From Dromaius novaehollandiae (lineage: Eukaryota > Chordata > Aves > Casuariiformes > Dromaiidae): a stretch of DNA of 64,000 bases. The DNA lies in NCBI RefSeq assembly GCF_036370855.1, contig NC_088102.1, positions 68,209,601-68,273,600 of the forward strand, written 5' to 3'. The translations under genes were made by a program, and so were the position numbers. This document shows positions 1 through 9,781 of this stretch, one piece after another; within the stretch, counting starts at the first letter, position 1; each line of letters opens with the position of its first letter. Under the pieces are notes generated by a model that saw nothing but the letters and a program-made list of their open reading frames with translations, ran no database searches and was not told where the DNA came from.

Positions 1-1089
1 CCATGAACATGCAGTGCAAAGCAGTCCCGCACCAAATCTGTTCCTGAGATTGAAAACATTTCAAGGTTAAACTTTCTTAAACAACCCAAAGAGATACAAT
101 CCACGTAGTGCAGAGTATTTAATCTCATCAACTAAGAATGGATATAAAGGGTATCAAAACTGGCCTAACCTGTGTAAACCAAAGTGTGCTGAGAAGTGCA
201 GCTGTAATGCAAGCGATTAGTACACTTAGTGGACTATAGTGATCTTTACAATCATGGGCTTTAGGACTACCAGAGATCACTTAGTCATTTCATCTGTTTT
301 CCCACATATTTCGAGCCATTTTGTTTCACCTTTTTTTTTCCTGATTTGAGTCCAGTAAGTAGCTTTTAGTACAGCCTGTCTTTCAGAAAGAGACTCAGTC
401 TTGATCTGACAACATAAAAGATGGAGTTCACTGTTTCCCTGGGTAGTTTGTTCCCATGGTTAATCCTCCTCATTTAAAGCCTCTGTCTAATTTAAATTAA
501 TCAAACTTAAGTGCCTATTCAGTGTTATATCTTCTGCTCATAAAGAACTATCTAAAACTCAGTACTGTCTCTCTGACAGCGACTATACACTTCACTCAGG
601 TCACCTTTAGAGCATCTGTCCTGCATGGTTTTAGAATCAGTTGTTATATGAGTGCTTTTTATTTGTGTATGTACCTACTAGACAGAGAAGACAGCAGTAA
701 GTGGTAGTCACAAACATATCCATTTGTTCCCAGGTTTTGTAGACCATGTGCAACTAATGGCAGTTGTACGCAACTAGTCCTGCATTCAACTCAGATTCTC
801 TGCATCTGCAGGCTTGCATAAAGAAACCTGTCCCTTTTTATAGCTTTACAATCAGATTTTGATGTTTAACAATATTTTTCATTACCTTTGAAACTGAATT
901 CAGAATGTAAGGATTTCTTTTTCAGAAAAAAAATCTGAGTTAGCCAAATGTAAGAGACCATTAAGGACATGCCAGTTGTTAATGTCTCAAACATTGTCAC
1001 ACGACAAGTTTTTGTAACCAAGTGCTGCACAGCAGTGGCAGGCCATGGAGGAGGTGTGCAAAAAACCATGGTACGGGGCTGCCCCTGCC
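1..1089. other. No gene recognised
   Basis: AT-rich sequence with only short random frames. No exon, repeat family or RNA gene was recognised on either strand. Confidence 0.5.
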
Positions 1090-1094
1090 CAAGC

Positions 1095-1107
1095 GAAGCT
1101 TCTAGAA
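1095..1107. promoter_or_regulatory. Distal heat-shock element, three perfect units
   Basis: The sequence reads GAAgcTTCtaGAA, which is three uninterrupted inverted 5-bp HSF units (nGAAn) in perfect register. It lies about 240 bp upstream of a TATA box. Confidence 0.8.
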
Positions 1108-1138
1108 CCCGTCAGCAGCGCTGTTGGGCAACACGGGG

Positions 1139-1376
1139 GTGGGCGGGGGAGAGGGAGTTGCGCCGGAGGGCGCGCGGTGCCGCTTTCTGATTGGCCCTGA
1201 CATGGCAACGGCGGGGGTGGAGACCACCAGAGACCTCGAGAAGCCTCTAGACCGTTTCTGGAAGGTTCCAGAAGGGCGGACTGCGCATGACAGCTAATTT
1301 GCATGAGGCGCGAGGACACGCCCTCGGGGGCGGGGCAAGAGCCTATAAAAGCCGCAGACGCCGCAAAACACGTGTT
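1139..1376 (+). promoter_or_regulatory. Core promoter with TATA, GC boxes, CCAAT and octamer
   Basis: From left to right: a GC box GGGCGGGG (1141-1148), a reversed CCAAT box ATTGG (1190-1194), the proximal HSE, the octamer ATTTGCAT (1297-1304), a second GC box GGGGGCGGGGC (1326-1336), and TATAAAA (1344-1350) on the + strand. Transcription is predicted to start near 1370-1376 and run rightward. An E-box CACGTG (1369-1374) overlaps that site. The arrangement resembles vertebrate HSP promoters, but no HSP, ubiquitin or other coding sequence follows. Confidence 0.75.
1240..1273. promoter_or_regulatory. Proximal heat-shock element cluster, four perfect units plus degenerate ones
   Basis: Positions 1256-1273 read TTCtgGAAggTTCcaGAA, four perfect alternating HSF units. 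Just upstream, 1240-1252 continues with GAA, CTC and GAC, units of the same kind with at most one mismatch, shifted by one base. It lies about 70 bp upstream of the TATA box, the normal place for a proximal HSE in vertebrate heat-shock genes. Confidence 0.85.
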
Positions 1377-1581
1377 TATGTAGTACGGGAGGAAGGGATT
1401 GTCCATACGGCGGGATGGGGGGGGGGGGGGGATGGCTATCTTTGTTTTTCACGGCTTTTCTCTCTTTGTTTCTTCCTATCAACATTTCAATAGAACTTAT
1501 TGCTGACCATTTACACTTTCCAAGTTCAGGTTGCCTCCCAAGTTAACGTCGTTTGTAAGTAGACGTTAACGAATAAAGCAG
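1374..1581 (+). ncRNA. Predicted untranslated first exon of a stress-inducible transcript
   Basis: The left end is inferred from the TATA position; the right end is a consensus donor CAG|GTAAGT at 1582. The exon carries a G15 run (1417-1431), a C/T-rich stretch and a perfect hairpin (1542-1570). The only notable frame is a 24-codon ORF (1432-1506, starting MAIFVFHG, Kozak G at -3 and +4). Two fates are possible. It may join an acceptor at 2083 (long pyrimidine tract, then aaaag) and end after AATAAA at 2214, making a short RNA. Or it may join CHID1 exon 2 at 9615. Neither is proven. Confidence 0.4.
1542..1570 (+). other. Perfect 9-bp hairpin beside AATAAA
   Basis: GTTAACGTC at 1542-1550 pairs exactly with GACGTTAAC at 1562-1570 around an 11-nt loop. 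An AATAAA hexamer follows at 1572-1577 and the splice donor at 1582. It could be an RNA stem controlling the choice between polyadenylation and splicing, or chance. Confidence 0.5.
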
Positions 1582-4500
1582 GTAAGTGATCGATCGTTTG
1601 GTGTAGTTTCACATTAATTTAGCCCAAGGGAATCGTGAAACCGGGGTCTGTATGACCCTGGGTTGTAACACCAAAGTAAGACATTGAACCAATTTCTACT
1701 CTTATGAACAAAGTGACACCTAGAGGCCAAGTATGTCAGTCCTAGCTGACTGCATTTCAGTCAATACTGTGACTCCAAGTCATGCAGGCACACTTAAATG
1801 ATGTTTTAATAGGTAGTTTGAAGACTACTAGCAGAAAAGCTGTTAAAGTACCAAGCTCAGCATGGATTCAACTTCAGAAGTTGGTTAAATTTCAAGTAGT
1901 TAGCCTATGTGGAGTTCTGTACTACTGTAGCTACATTGCTAGTTAGTTCATTTCAAAGTGACTTGGTGTGTATAAGGTGCAGTGAAACAGCATATATATA
2001 TATATCCCAGAAATTTTAATCTCCTTTAACTGACTATTGACACTACATATCATTGCTTCCTGCCTTCTTTTTCCCCCCAAAAGGCTCATGCAATTATGGT
2101 AAATGTGTAAATGTATCTGTCTATTCCTTGTTCCTCATAATTTAGAACTCACTAGCCAGTTTCAGACAGTTTTGGTAGGGAGAAGATAATTAAGCTTCTA
2201 CAACTTTTGTGTGAATAAATAGCTAGCTGGAGGAAAGAGACCTTTCAATAGTCTCTAGATGTATCCTGACTGAAAAAAAACTTGTAACATGAGCTCAGGT
2301 GTAGACAGTACAGAGTTCACACTATGCAAAGACTTTTAAAAATGCACTGAGTTCATAAATGTGGGAAATGTTTCAATTTGAGCTTAAAACTATGCGCAAC
2401 AAATCAGTCTGTGAGAAAGCAGATTTCATTAGTTCCATCCATTCCAAAATGACTTGATTTTTAAAAGAGATTTCTAATTACTATAAAGTCACCATTAATG
2501 AGGAAATAGTCTCAAGAAATGCTTTTCTGTTACGCAAAATGTTTTGCTGAGTATCTGTTCTCTAAAAAGTCCACAGTGCCTATCACTTCTGTGTCATACA
2601 TTAGTTGCTTTAATCATTTTCAGAACTTCATTACACTTTGGTACAAAGACTGGAAAAATTAGACTGGCCTTTACAAAACTAATGCCATTAAATTGAGTGG
2701 ATTCAGCTGGTGAGTTTCCATTTGTGAGAGCTCCAGCTTCCACTATACTACTTTTCTGCCTAACACTTAGAGCTGTGTGGTGGTTTATATGTACAGTGTT
2801 CAACTATTTTTCTCTGGAGCTTTATGTGCTGTTCGCAGTGTACATTCCTCTTTGGTTTCTGAAGCCAAAATACGATTCTTTTTGAGTGTGGTTAGGTATC
2901 ATTCTGAGGAATTTTAGCACCCAACACACACATTTTCAGTCCCACCTGTGTATCTGCCACAGTCGCACTCTAGAATAATTTGAATGTCTTTGTACTTGGG
3001 ATATGAAGTTAAGCACTGTAGTTTAGAGCTGTGCTGCCCTCCCCCCACCACCAATACTGGCACACAGTGAATTATATCTCTCTTGAGAGAGTCTTCCTCA
3101 AAACCCATGAAGCAGGATTAGACAATTTGATCGAAACTAGTGTTGGACCCTTGTATTAGACCAGCTTGTTGCACCTACCGACTCCCGTCGGTTCAGATAC
3201 ACCCCTCAGGTTAGGGACATGACAGAGAGAGAACATGGTAACTTCTGCACATGTTTGAGTTCCTTCTGTGAAAACTAGGGCATGGGCATAGATTGCATAT
3301 GTGCCCATATATCACTCAGCGTAACACTGGGAAACAGTTCAGACACGCAAAGACCCAGGAAATAAAACATACTTGGATCTCCTAACATAGATGTAGCTGA
3401 TGGGACTGGAGTGACAAGCTGAGAGCAGGCACGTGTGATTCAAACACACAGTTACCAAGACCTGAGGCAGTTAGGCTGGAAGACAATCACTGAAATGAAT
3501 AAACGTGAAAATTCCAGCTGCTTGAGGCATTATTCATTGCCATGGGTTATTTTTTTCTTCCAAGAATTTGCAATTGGAATTAATGAATTGCTTCTCAAGT
3601 ACAAAGTTTGTATCTCTTGTAATGAAATTCTAGACAGAAAAAAGGGAATCTGTTGTTCCTCTCTGTTTGTTACTCTGTCAGACAAATTTGTCTCTCACCC
3701 CTCAGTGTCTCTTACCACTTTCTTCCCTCCCCATGGTTGTTCTAACCACGGGGGAAGCAAAAAGAGCTGAGGATAAAACAGGACCAGTAGCTCCTCCACA
3801 AGTATGCTCAATCATGTTTCTCCATCTGAAATCTAACATTCATTATCCATCAACACAGAGCATGGGTTTATCAGCAATGCCTTCGCGCTATGTCAGAATA
3901 TCACATGCACCCCTCTCAAGATTAAGAAATACAAAGTTAGGATAATGTCACTATTGTGAGACCCCAAACTTCCAGAAATTTGGGATGGATCCGCCTAGAT
4001 CTTTTATTTTCAGTGAGCTCGTCAGTGACCAGATGATTTTAAAATCAAAAAGCCAGGTTTATATTAAAATGTAAAATACAATGCTTAAGCTTTAAAATAA
4101 ATTCAAAGAGAGTAGACAAGATAAAACGAGGGTCAACAAAGGGTGTACAAGCAAGCTCCCCCTTGCTACCTGTGTGCTGGTAGATGTGTCAGCCAGCTCC
4201 GTGTCTTTATGAGTTGCAGTGGACTCTCCATAATTCCTCCTAGTTCTATGAGTTTTCTTTCCTTTCGTCCCTGATGTCTTTGTGTTTCTCTCACCCTTTT
4301 TTCTCCTTAGGCTGCAGGCTTTCACTCATTTTTTGCTGTTTTTATTTCCAAGCTTTTCTTTCCCCAGTATATATAGGTATTCCTCAGGAAAGGAGCACTG
4401 TTCTGCTCTCCCCAAGGTGTGCTATCTTTCTCAGGCACTGCCTTTTTACAAACTGAACAAACAAATAAAATCTACATGGTCCATCACAGACATGCATACT

Positions 4501-5984
4501 GCATTATTAAACTTAACTCTGCCTCTTTGAGCAGGCCACAAATACATAGAATTAAAGAAAAAGACCTGGTATTAAAAATCACTAACTTCTAGAGTATGAT
4601 GAAAAAACTAGCAGAAAGCTGATCAGCATTTTTATGTAAAATGCTCGCCTTCATGGCTCAGTGGCCCTTCTCATCTCTAGGGAGGAGGAAAAAAAAGGAA
4701 GACCTGAGTTAATAAACATGAGGTATAATGCCAGGAAAAGCAAAGAGAATTTAATGAGTTACAATTAGTTACATAGGGGAAACTTAGGTGCTGAGATGCT
4801 AAACATTGTGGCACCCAGCCTTGAAGTACTTGGGCTTTAGGACAGGAATCTTAGAGAAAAAATCTGTGATTCTGTTACATGCAACTAGAGGTCCCCTCAG
4901 TGGCAGCATGCACCCCATCAACTATCTGCAGCAAACATTTGGAGCAGTCCCACTGTAGCTAAAACAAAGAGGGTCAATAGGAGAGTACGAACAGGAATAC
5001 AGCACAGGAAATGACAGATTTTCATTCTAGAGAGCCTGAAAACAAACCTGCTTTTTCATACCATCATGTCTTATCTCTGTACTTCCTGCTATTTGGAAGT
5101 GGAACATTCTTGGCAGTGTTTAAAGTCTGTGGGAGCATTTTACAAAACAGAGTCCCGTAGATTGTAAATGACTTTAGATAGCGCAAGGTACCTTTTCCAT
5201 TTGAGACAGTATATAAATGAAAATGTGTTTCAAAAACACCTATTAAGCAGTCCTATGAGATGAGAAAAAAGCACCACTTCAGTGAAAGCCTATATGGGAT
5301 TCACAGGGGTTTTAGTGACACAAGAAAGTGTGATGAGACATTTTATTTCCTTTCTGGTTTCTAAGTGTGATACTAGTGTTTCAGTTGTGGATCCAAACAT
5401 AGGAGCAGTATCGGTTTCCTTTCAGAAGGAAATTCCTTGTGGGAATTTAAATTTGGATGATCTAGAGTGCAGAAGAAATACAGATGTACTTGGCACTTCA
5501 CAGAGAGTTTGTATGTCTGTGTCCCTAGCAACACTTGTTCAGAGTAAAAACGTTCCTATTTTTCTTTACAGTGCTGAAGTGTATTCACAAGATCTTCATT
5601 ACGCAAGAGGGAAAGAGAGAGAAAAGTACAGATCAGGAGGAAGGAAGGTGAGATTTCAGTTCAACTTTTGGGAGACTGCACCCAGCTGTAAGTGAGATAG
5701 GGAGTAGCACACAGAAAGGCTTGTGTTGGAAGCCGGCACCTGCTAGGTTTTCCACTGCATCCCGATGTTGATAACACTACCATTTTTTTTTAAATCAAGT
5801 CTTCTAATATGGAATTTACTTCCTATAAACAGCCCATAAAATCACAGGGTTACGTCAAGATTTCGGCAGTAAAAATAGCTGCATGGCTGTGTTGCACATA
5901 AGCTTAAAACCACGCCCTGTAGAAGCGCAAAACAGAAAACATGTATTTTAAAGCCATTCGGGATTTGACTCTCCCTTCCTGCTC
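1582..5984. other. Intergenic or upstream intron sequence
   Basis: AT-rich, with a short TA repeat near 1993-2004, a pyrimidine-rich acceptor-like site ending at 2083, AATAAA at 2214 and the candidate exon at 5572-5647. Frames up to 137 codons occur (for example 5282-5695), but none resembles a known protein. Confidence 0.45.
5572..5647 (+). other. Candidate internal exon
   Basis: A strong acceptor (ttcctatttttctttacag, ending at 5571) and a good donor (GGAAG|gtgaga at 5648) bound 76 purine-rich nt, rich in GAGA/GGAAG elements that act as exonic splice enhancers. It lies between the heat-shock promoter and the CpG island, on the same strand. It is open in one frame, but no protein family is recognised. 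It might be an optional 5' exon. Confidence 0.25.
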
Positions 5985-6590
5985 GCCTGGGCTCAGCCTG
6001 GGTTCACCGGCTCTCCTGCGAGCAGGAGCCTCTCGGCCCCTCCCTCCCCTCCCGCTTTCTCTGCGGGCCGGTGCTCGTACTGTCGCCCAGGCCCGCTGCC
6101 GCCTGCCCCGCTTACGGGCCGTGGCCCGGCATAAACGCGCTGCTCCGCGGGGGAGCTCGGGCTAGAGGTGGCTGTCGCCGCCGGCCGTTGCGGGCCGCGG
6201 CGCCATGATGACTCCCGCGCGCTCAACGGCCGCCGGCAGCCGCCCGCCGGCTCGCGCCGCCCGCCCCCACTTCCGCAGCGGCGGCGGCGGCAGCGGGCGG
6301 TAGGTGGTGGCAGCGGCGGGCGGGCGCCCAGCGCTGCCCCCGGCGGCGGCGCCCCCGCGGGAGGCCGGGGGAGGGCGGCGAGGCGGTGCCCGGGCCCCGG
6401 CGGCGGCAGCGGTGGCGACGGGGCGCGCCGCGGCGGCGTGGCCGCCCGCTGGGCGCGGGTAGGCCGCAGCTGGAGGTGGCTGTGTCGCGCGGCCCGGCCG
6501 CCCGGCCCGGCCGCCCGGCGGGCTGCGGGGGTGCCCGCGCTGCCTACAGCGCCTAGGCGGCTCGGAGCTCCTGCAGAGTGCGGGGGTAAT
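5985..6590 (+). promoter_or_regulatory. CHID1: CpG-island promoter, inferred CHID1 exon 1
   Basis: This block is extremely GC- and CpG-rich, with many GGC/GCC runs and the repeated motif GCCCGGCCGCCC near 6490-6520, inside otherwise AT-rich DNA. No TATA box is visible, as is usual for a broad housekeeping promoter. Its position 3.0 kb before CHID1 exon 2 on the same strand makes it the likely main CHID1 promoter with a non-coding exon 1. Candidate donors are GTAGGT at 6300, GTAGGC at 6459 and GTAATT at 6586; none can be chosen from sequence alone. Long open frames here on both strands are effects of GC content. Confidence 0.7.
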
Positions 6591-9500
6591 TCCTACTGTA
6601 ACATCACCAGAGGAAAGGCAGTGAGGTTTATGCTGGAAACAGGCTTATTTTCACTCCTAGATCTAGCTTCTGTGGGTTTTGGTAAGAATGCCATCAACAA
6701 CATGCTTCCTTGGCTTGCTTTATTAAGTGATGCTTGATATTTAGCACAGAATTCTTCTACAGTAATAGCTATAGCTGTTTTCTTCTTCAGAAACAAAGTA
6801 TAAGCATTAACTCTGGTTTCCAAATACCTACTGTGCCAGCCTCTGAGATTATTCAGTTTCATTGGTTGCTTCTTTTGGGCAGCCTAAATCTATGCCTGCT
6901 TTCTTCTCTCTCTAAAATAAAAAAACATTTAAAACAGCTGAGTAAAAAGAGGCGCTACCTTACGTGGAGACTCAGTTTAGTTATGCAACATTTGTGACCT
7001 GGCTTAGAGGTAAAGCTTGGTTTCAGATCAGTTTCTCAAAACAAACAAACAAAATGAAAAAAAAGCAGCACCCTAAATTTTCCAGTTGCATAAGGACCCT
7101 GAGTAAGTCAAAATTCTATTTAATCCTGCTTGCATGTTGCAGTGGTACAGATAGGAATCAAGAATGCCAAGCTGATGCTGTTCTACTCAGTAAGTTAATA
7201 TAAGCAGAATTAAAAACTATAGAAGAAAAGTTTGCTGAAGACAAATTTGATGGAAGTATATTTTTTGTAAAGCTTTCAAAGTCCATGCTTATGTTTTCAG
7301 TTAAGAGTTCAGCTAGTCCACCACCATGTAATAGGGCAATATTGTCTCCTTATGTTTCGCTAAACTGGTGTTGCTAAAGAGCAAATTATTAAAGTAAGAT
7401 TCCAGCCAAGAGTCAATATTGAACTACCACTGGCAGAAACCATTGCTATAGGCTCAGCACTTCCTATAGATCTGGGAGTGAATGTTGACCTGTGGTAATT
7501 GGCAGGTGGATATGATCATGTCAAGGAAATGAGCCCATTTTGATGTCTAATTAGAATTCAGTGAAGGGTTTTTAAACTTATGTGCTTCAGCTGTTAAACA
7601 CTAACTTCTGTTCAGGGAAGTGTGTGCTATTGCTAATTGTTTCTGAAAGTGAAATCACATACCTCCACATCAATATATATCAGCTTCTGGAAGAATTGAT
7701 ATCCTGTCCAAGTTGTTAAGGCTTGTATTGACTGTCCAGGTTCTCAGTTGTTCCTCTCTGCAGTAGTGTATAGATCCTGCCAGGCTAGAGGGAACAGAGA
7801 AGACACTATCAAGAGCAATGTGCTTTATCTAATATTTTAGGATGTAGAAAACAAGGGAATAACTAGTGACCTTGAAGACAAAGTAGAAGGGTAACACATT
7901 AACTATTGATAATAATGAACTTCAAATGGTGTAGCCATTTACATTTTACCCCACTTCCTGGATCCAAGAAGCATTAGAAGACTTGCTTTTTTTTTTTTTC
8001 TCTTCTCTCTCTCCCCCCAGTCTTTAAGGCTTGACTGACTCCTTCAACTCATTTTGTATGTGAGGTTTTTGATGCTCTCTGTTCTTGGTGCTAGCGGTAT
8101 TGGTTGTTTTCAAGCACTCTTTCCAACATCATCCTCCTACTTTGTTCCCTATCACGTATTCCCCTCTATTCTCCTGCAAAATCCCTAACTCCTGCAGCAT
8201 ACCTCTCTGGTTTTCCAAACCTTCACTGCTAAGCCAGCCCTGTCCAAATATTCTGAGTATATTGGGCTGTTGATCTCATCTCTGCTGTACCCATCTTGGT
8301 CTCAAATAACTGCTGTTTCATTGAGTTCTCTCCCATTTAACCTTTAAGGTTTCTCTGCCAACATGTTACTGCCACAGTACTCCTTTGGAGTGCACGGTCT
8401 GCTGCTGTGGGATCCCTCACTTGATGTTCTGTGTGAAACAAAATACTCAAATGTTGAGCAGCACTTCTTATCAGTGCCAACAAAACAGCAAGTCTTGTAG
8501 CTATAACTCTTGAAGAAGTGAATTAGTAAATCTTCAGAGTGAGTGGTGGAAACATTAATTTTTCAAAATAATACAGGAAGAGAAAATTTTTTAAGAACAA
8601 GGGGATATGTTTGACAGAAAACTTCAGGCAATTATGGGAAGGCTAAGGTTTTTTTTTTTCTTCTCCATTAGGATCTCAGAATTATGAGAAGCAGGCTAGT
8701 ATATATCTAGAGCTGCTAATCAATTATAGGTGAAAGCTAGTCCCAGTGCGATCCGGAGGACTTCCAGAATCGATAGCAAGTTACTTTTCTCCGTTCTGGT
8801 ATTTTATCTCCTTCCACCCCACTTCCCCTAAAGCGAAAATGTTTTATCTCGGTCTGCTTATCCACTTTTAGGGAACTAAATTGGGAAACCAGTGCAACTC
8901 ATGAATAAGGAGAGGTTGGAAATCAGTCTGTCTGGCTGTATTTGAATAATTTATTTTTTAATTTTTTTCGAAAATCCCTCTCTTGAGAGAATTGTAGTCT
9001 GATAGATAAATAACACTGAACAGAACTGTTCTCAATTGATTCTCATGTCTTTTCTCTTGACCTGGGACAAACTGCCAAAGTCATTTTTCTATACTAAAAG
9101 GACCCCTATTTTTTTTCAATTCTATGTGTACCATTGATTTGGCAAGGGATTGAAAGCAAAGTTGTTACCTATTACAGTAAAAGCTTATCGCTGTAATTCT
9201 TTCTGTCCCTTAATTAACTTGTGCCTTGTTGGCTGGGTTAGGCAGGAGTGGAAACAAATGGTATCGCTGATTTGCTATAGAAAAGGTAAGGCTGAAGTGT
9301 AATTAGTCTAGGCAGCTGACATCTATCTCAGTTTCAGCTGTGAACCCTTATACTTCATTAGGAATCCTTTAAAAGGAAAGCTGCAAGTACCCTCCCCCCT
9401 TTTTCCATGGTATAGCTAGTAAAACAAAGAACAAGAGATGATGTTCAAGCTGGGGTCTAGGAAACTCTGAAAATACTATTATTTTGCTCTCAGAGCAAAA

Positions 9501-9614
9501 GCAGTGTTAAACCAGAACTCTCAAGTCTGAGAGCAGAAGGTAAGATAAACCCTTGGCTTTCCTTAGGCAACAAAGCTGAATTTCTCTTAAGCTGTTATGT
9601 TCTTCTGTTCACAG
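6591..9614 (+). other. CHID1: CHID1 intron 1 (start inferred)
   Basis: AT-rich with no coding sequence recognised. It contains a strong but apparently unused acceptor at 8020 (long T tract, then tctcttctctctctccccccag). It ends at the clear acceptor at 9614. Confidence 0.55.
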
Positions 9615-9781
9615 AGATTTGAACCCTTGCGTTTTCAAGATAGGAGAAACCCGACATGGGGAAAACTGAGATGAGGTTTCTCTGTACCTCACTTCTTCTA
9701 ATCATGATTTGTTGGCTAGCTGAAGGTACCTTGTCAAAGACAGATGCAAAGAAAGGCACTTCAAAAAAACTGGAGGAAAAG
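9615..9781 (+). CDS. CHID1: CHID1 exon 2: 5' UTR tail, start codon and signal peptide
   Basis: The acceptor is ttctgttcacag, ending at 9614; the donor is AAG|gtaaga at 9782. Bases 9615-9655 are untranslated. The chosen ATG at 9656 has a good context (G at -3, G at +4) and opens a 42-codon phase-0 exon. A second in-frame ATG at 9671 (codon 6, G at -3) aligns exactly with the human start, with the same 23-residue spacing to TLSK. Either Met leaves a usable signal sequence with hydrophobic core FLCTSLLLIMICWLA. Because the exon starts in untranslated sequence, any upstream first exon could splice to it without affecting the frame. Confidence 0.93.

Noticed and set aside
1344..1577. Reading TATA plus AATAAA as a retroviral LTR
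   Set aside because: No TG...CA ends, target-site duplication, primer-binding site or retroviral coding remnant was seen. The HSE/CCAAT/GC-box layout fits a cellular promoter better.
1095..1581. Heat-inducible polyubiquitin gene (HSE promoter plus untranslated exon 1)
   Set aside because: The architecture is similar, but no ubiquitin-coding sequence exists anywhere downstream in the window.
5993..6226. Minus-strand frame in the CpG island
   Set aside because: Same compositional effect; no recognisable first exon of a divergent neighbour gene such as AP2A2.
6168..6737. 189-codon frame through the CpG island
   Set aside because: Arg/Gly/Pro/Ala-rich translation typical of GC-rich non-coding promoter DNA; no domain, and it runs into AT-rich intron sequence.
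8021..8280. Exon after the strong acceptor at 8020
   Set aside because: No convincing donor or conserved coding sequence follows. It could at most be an optional untranslated exon.
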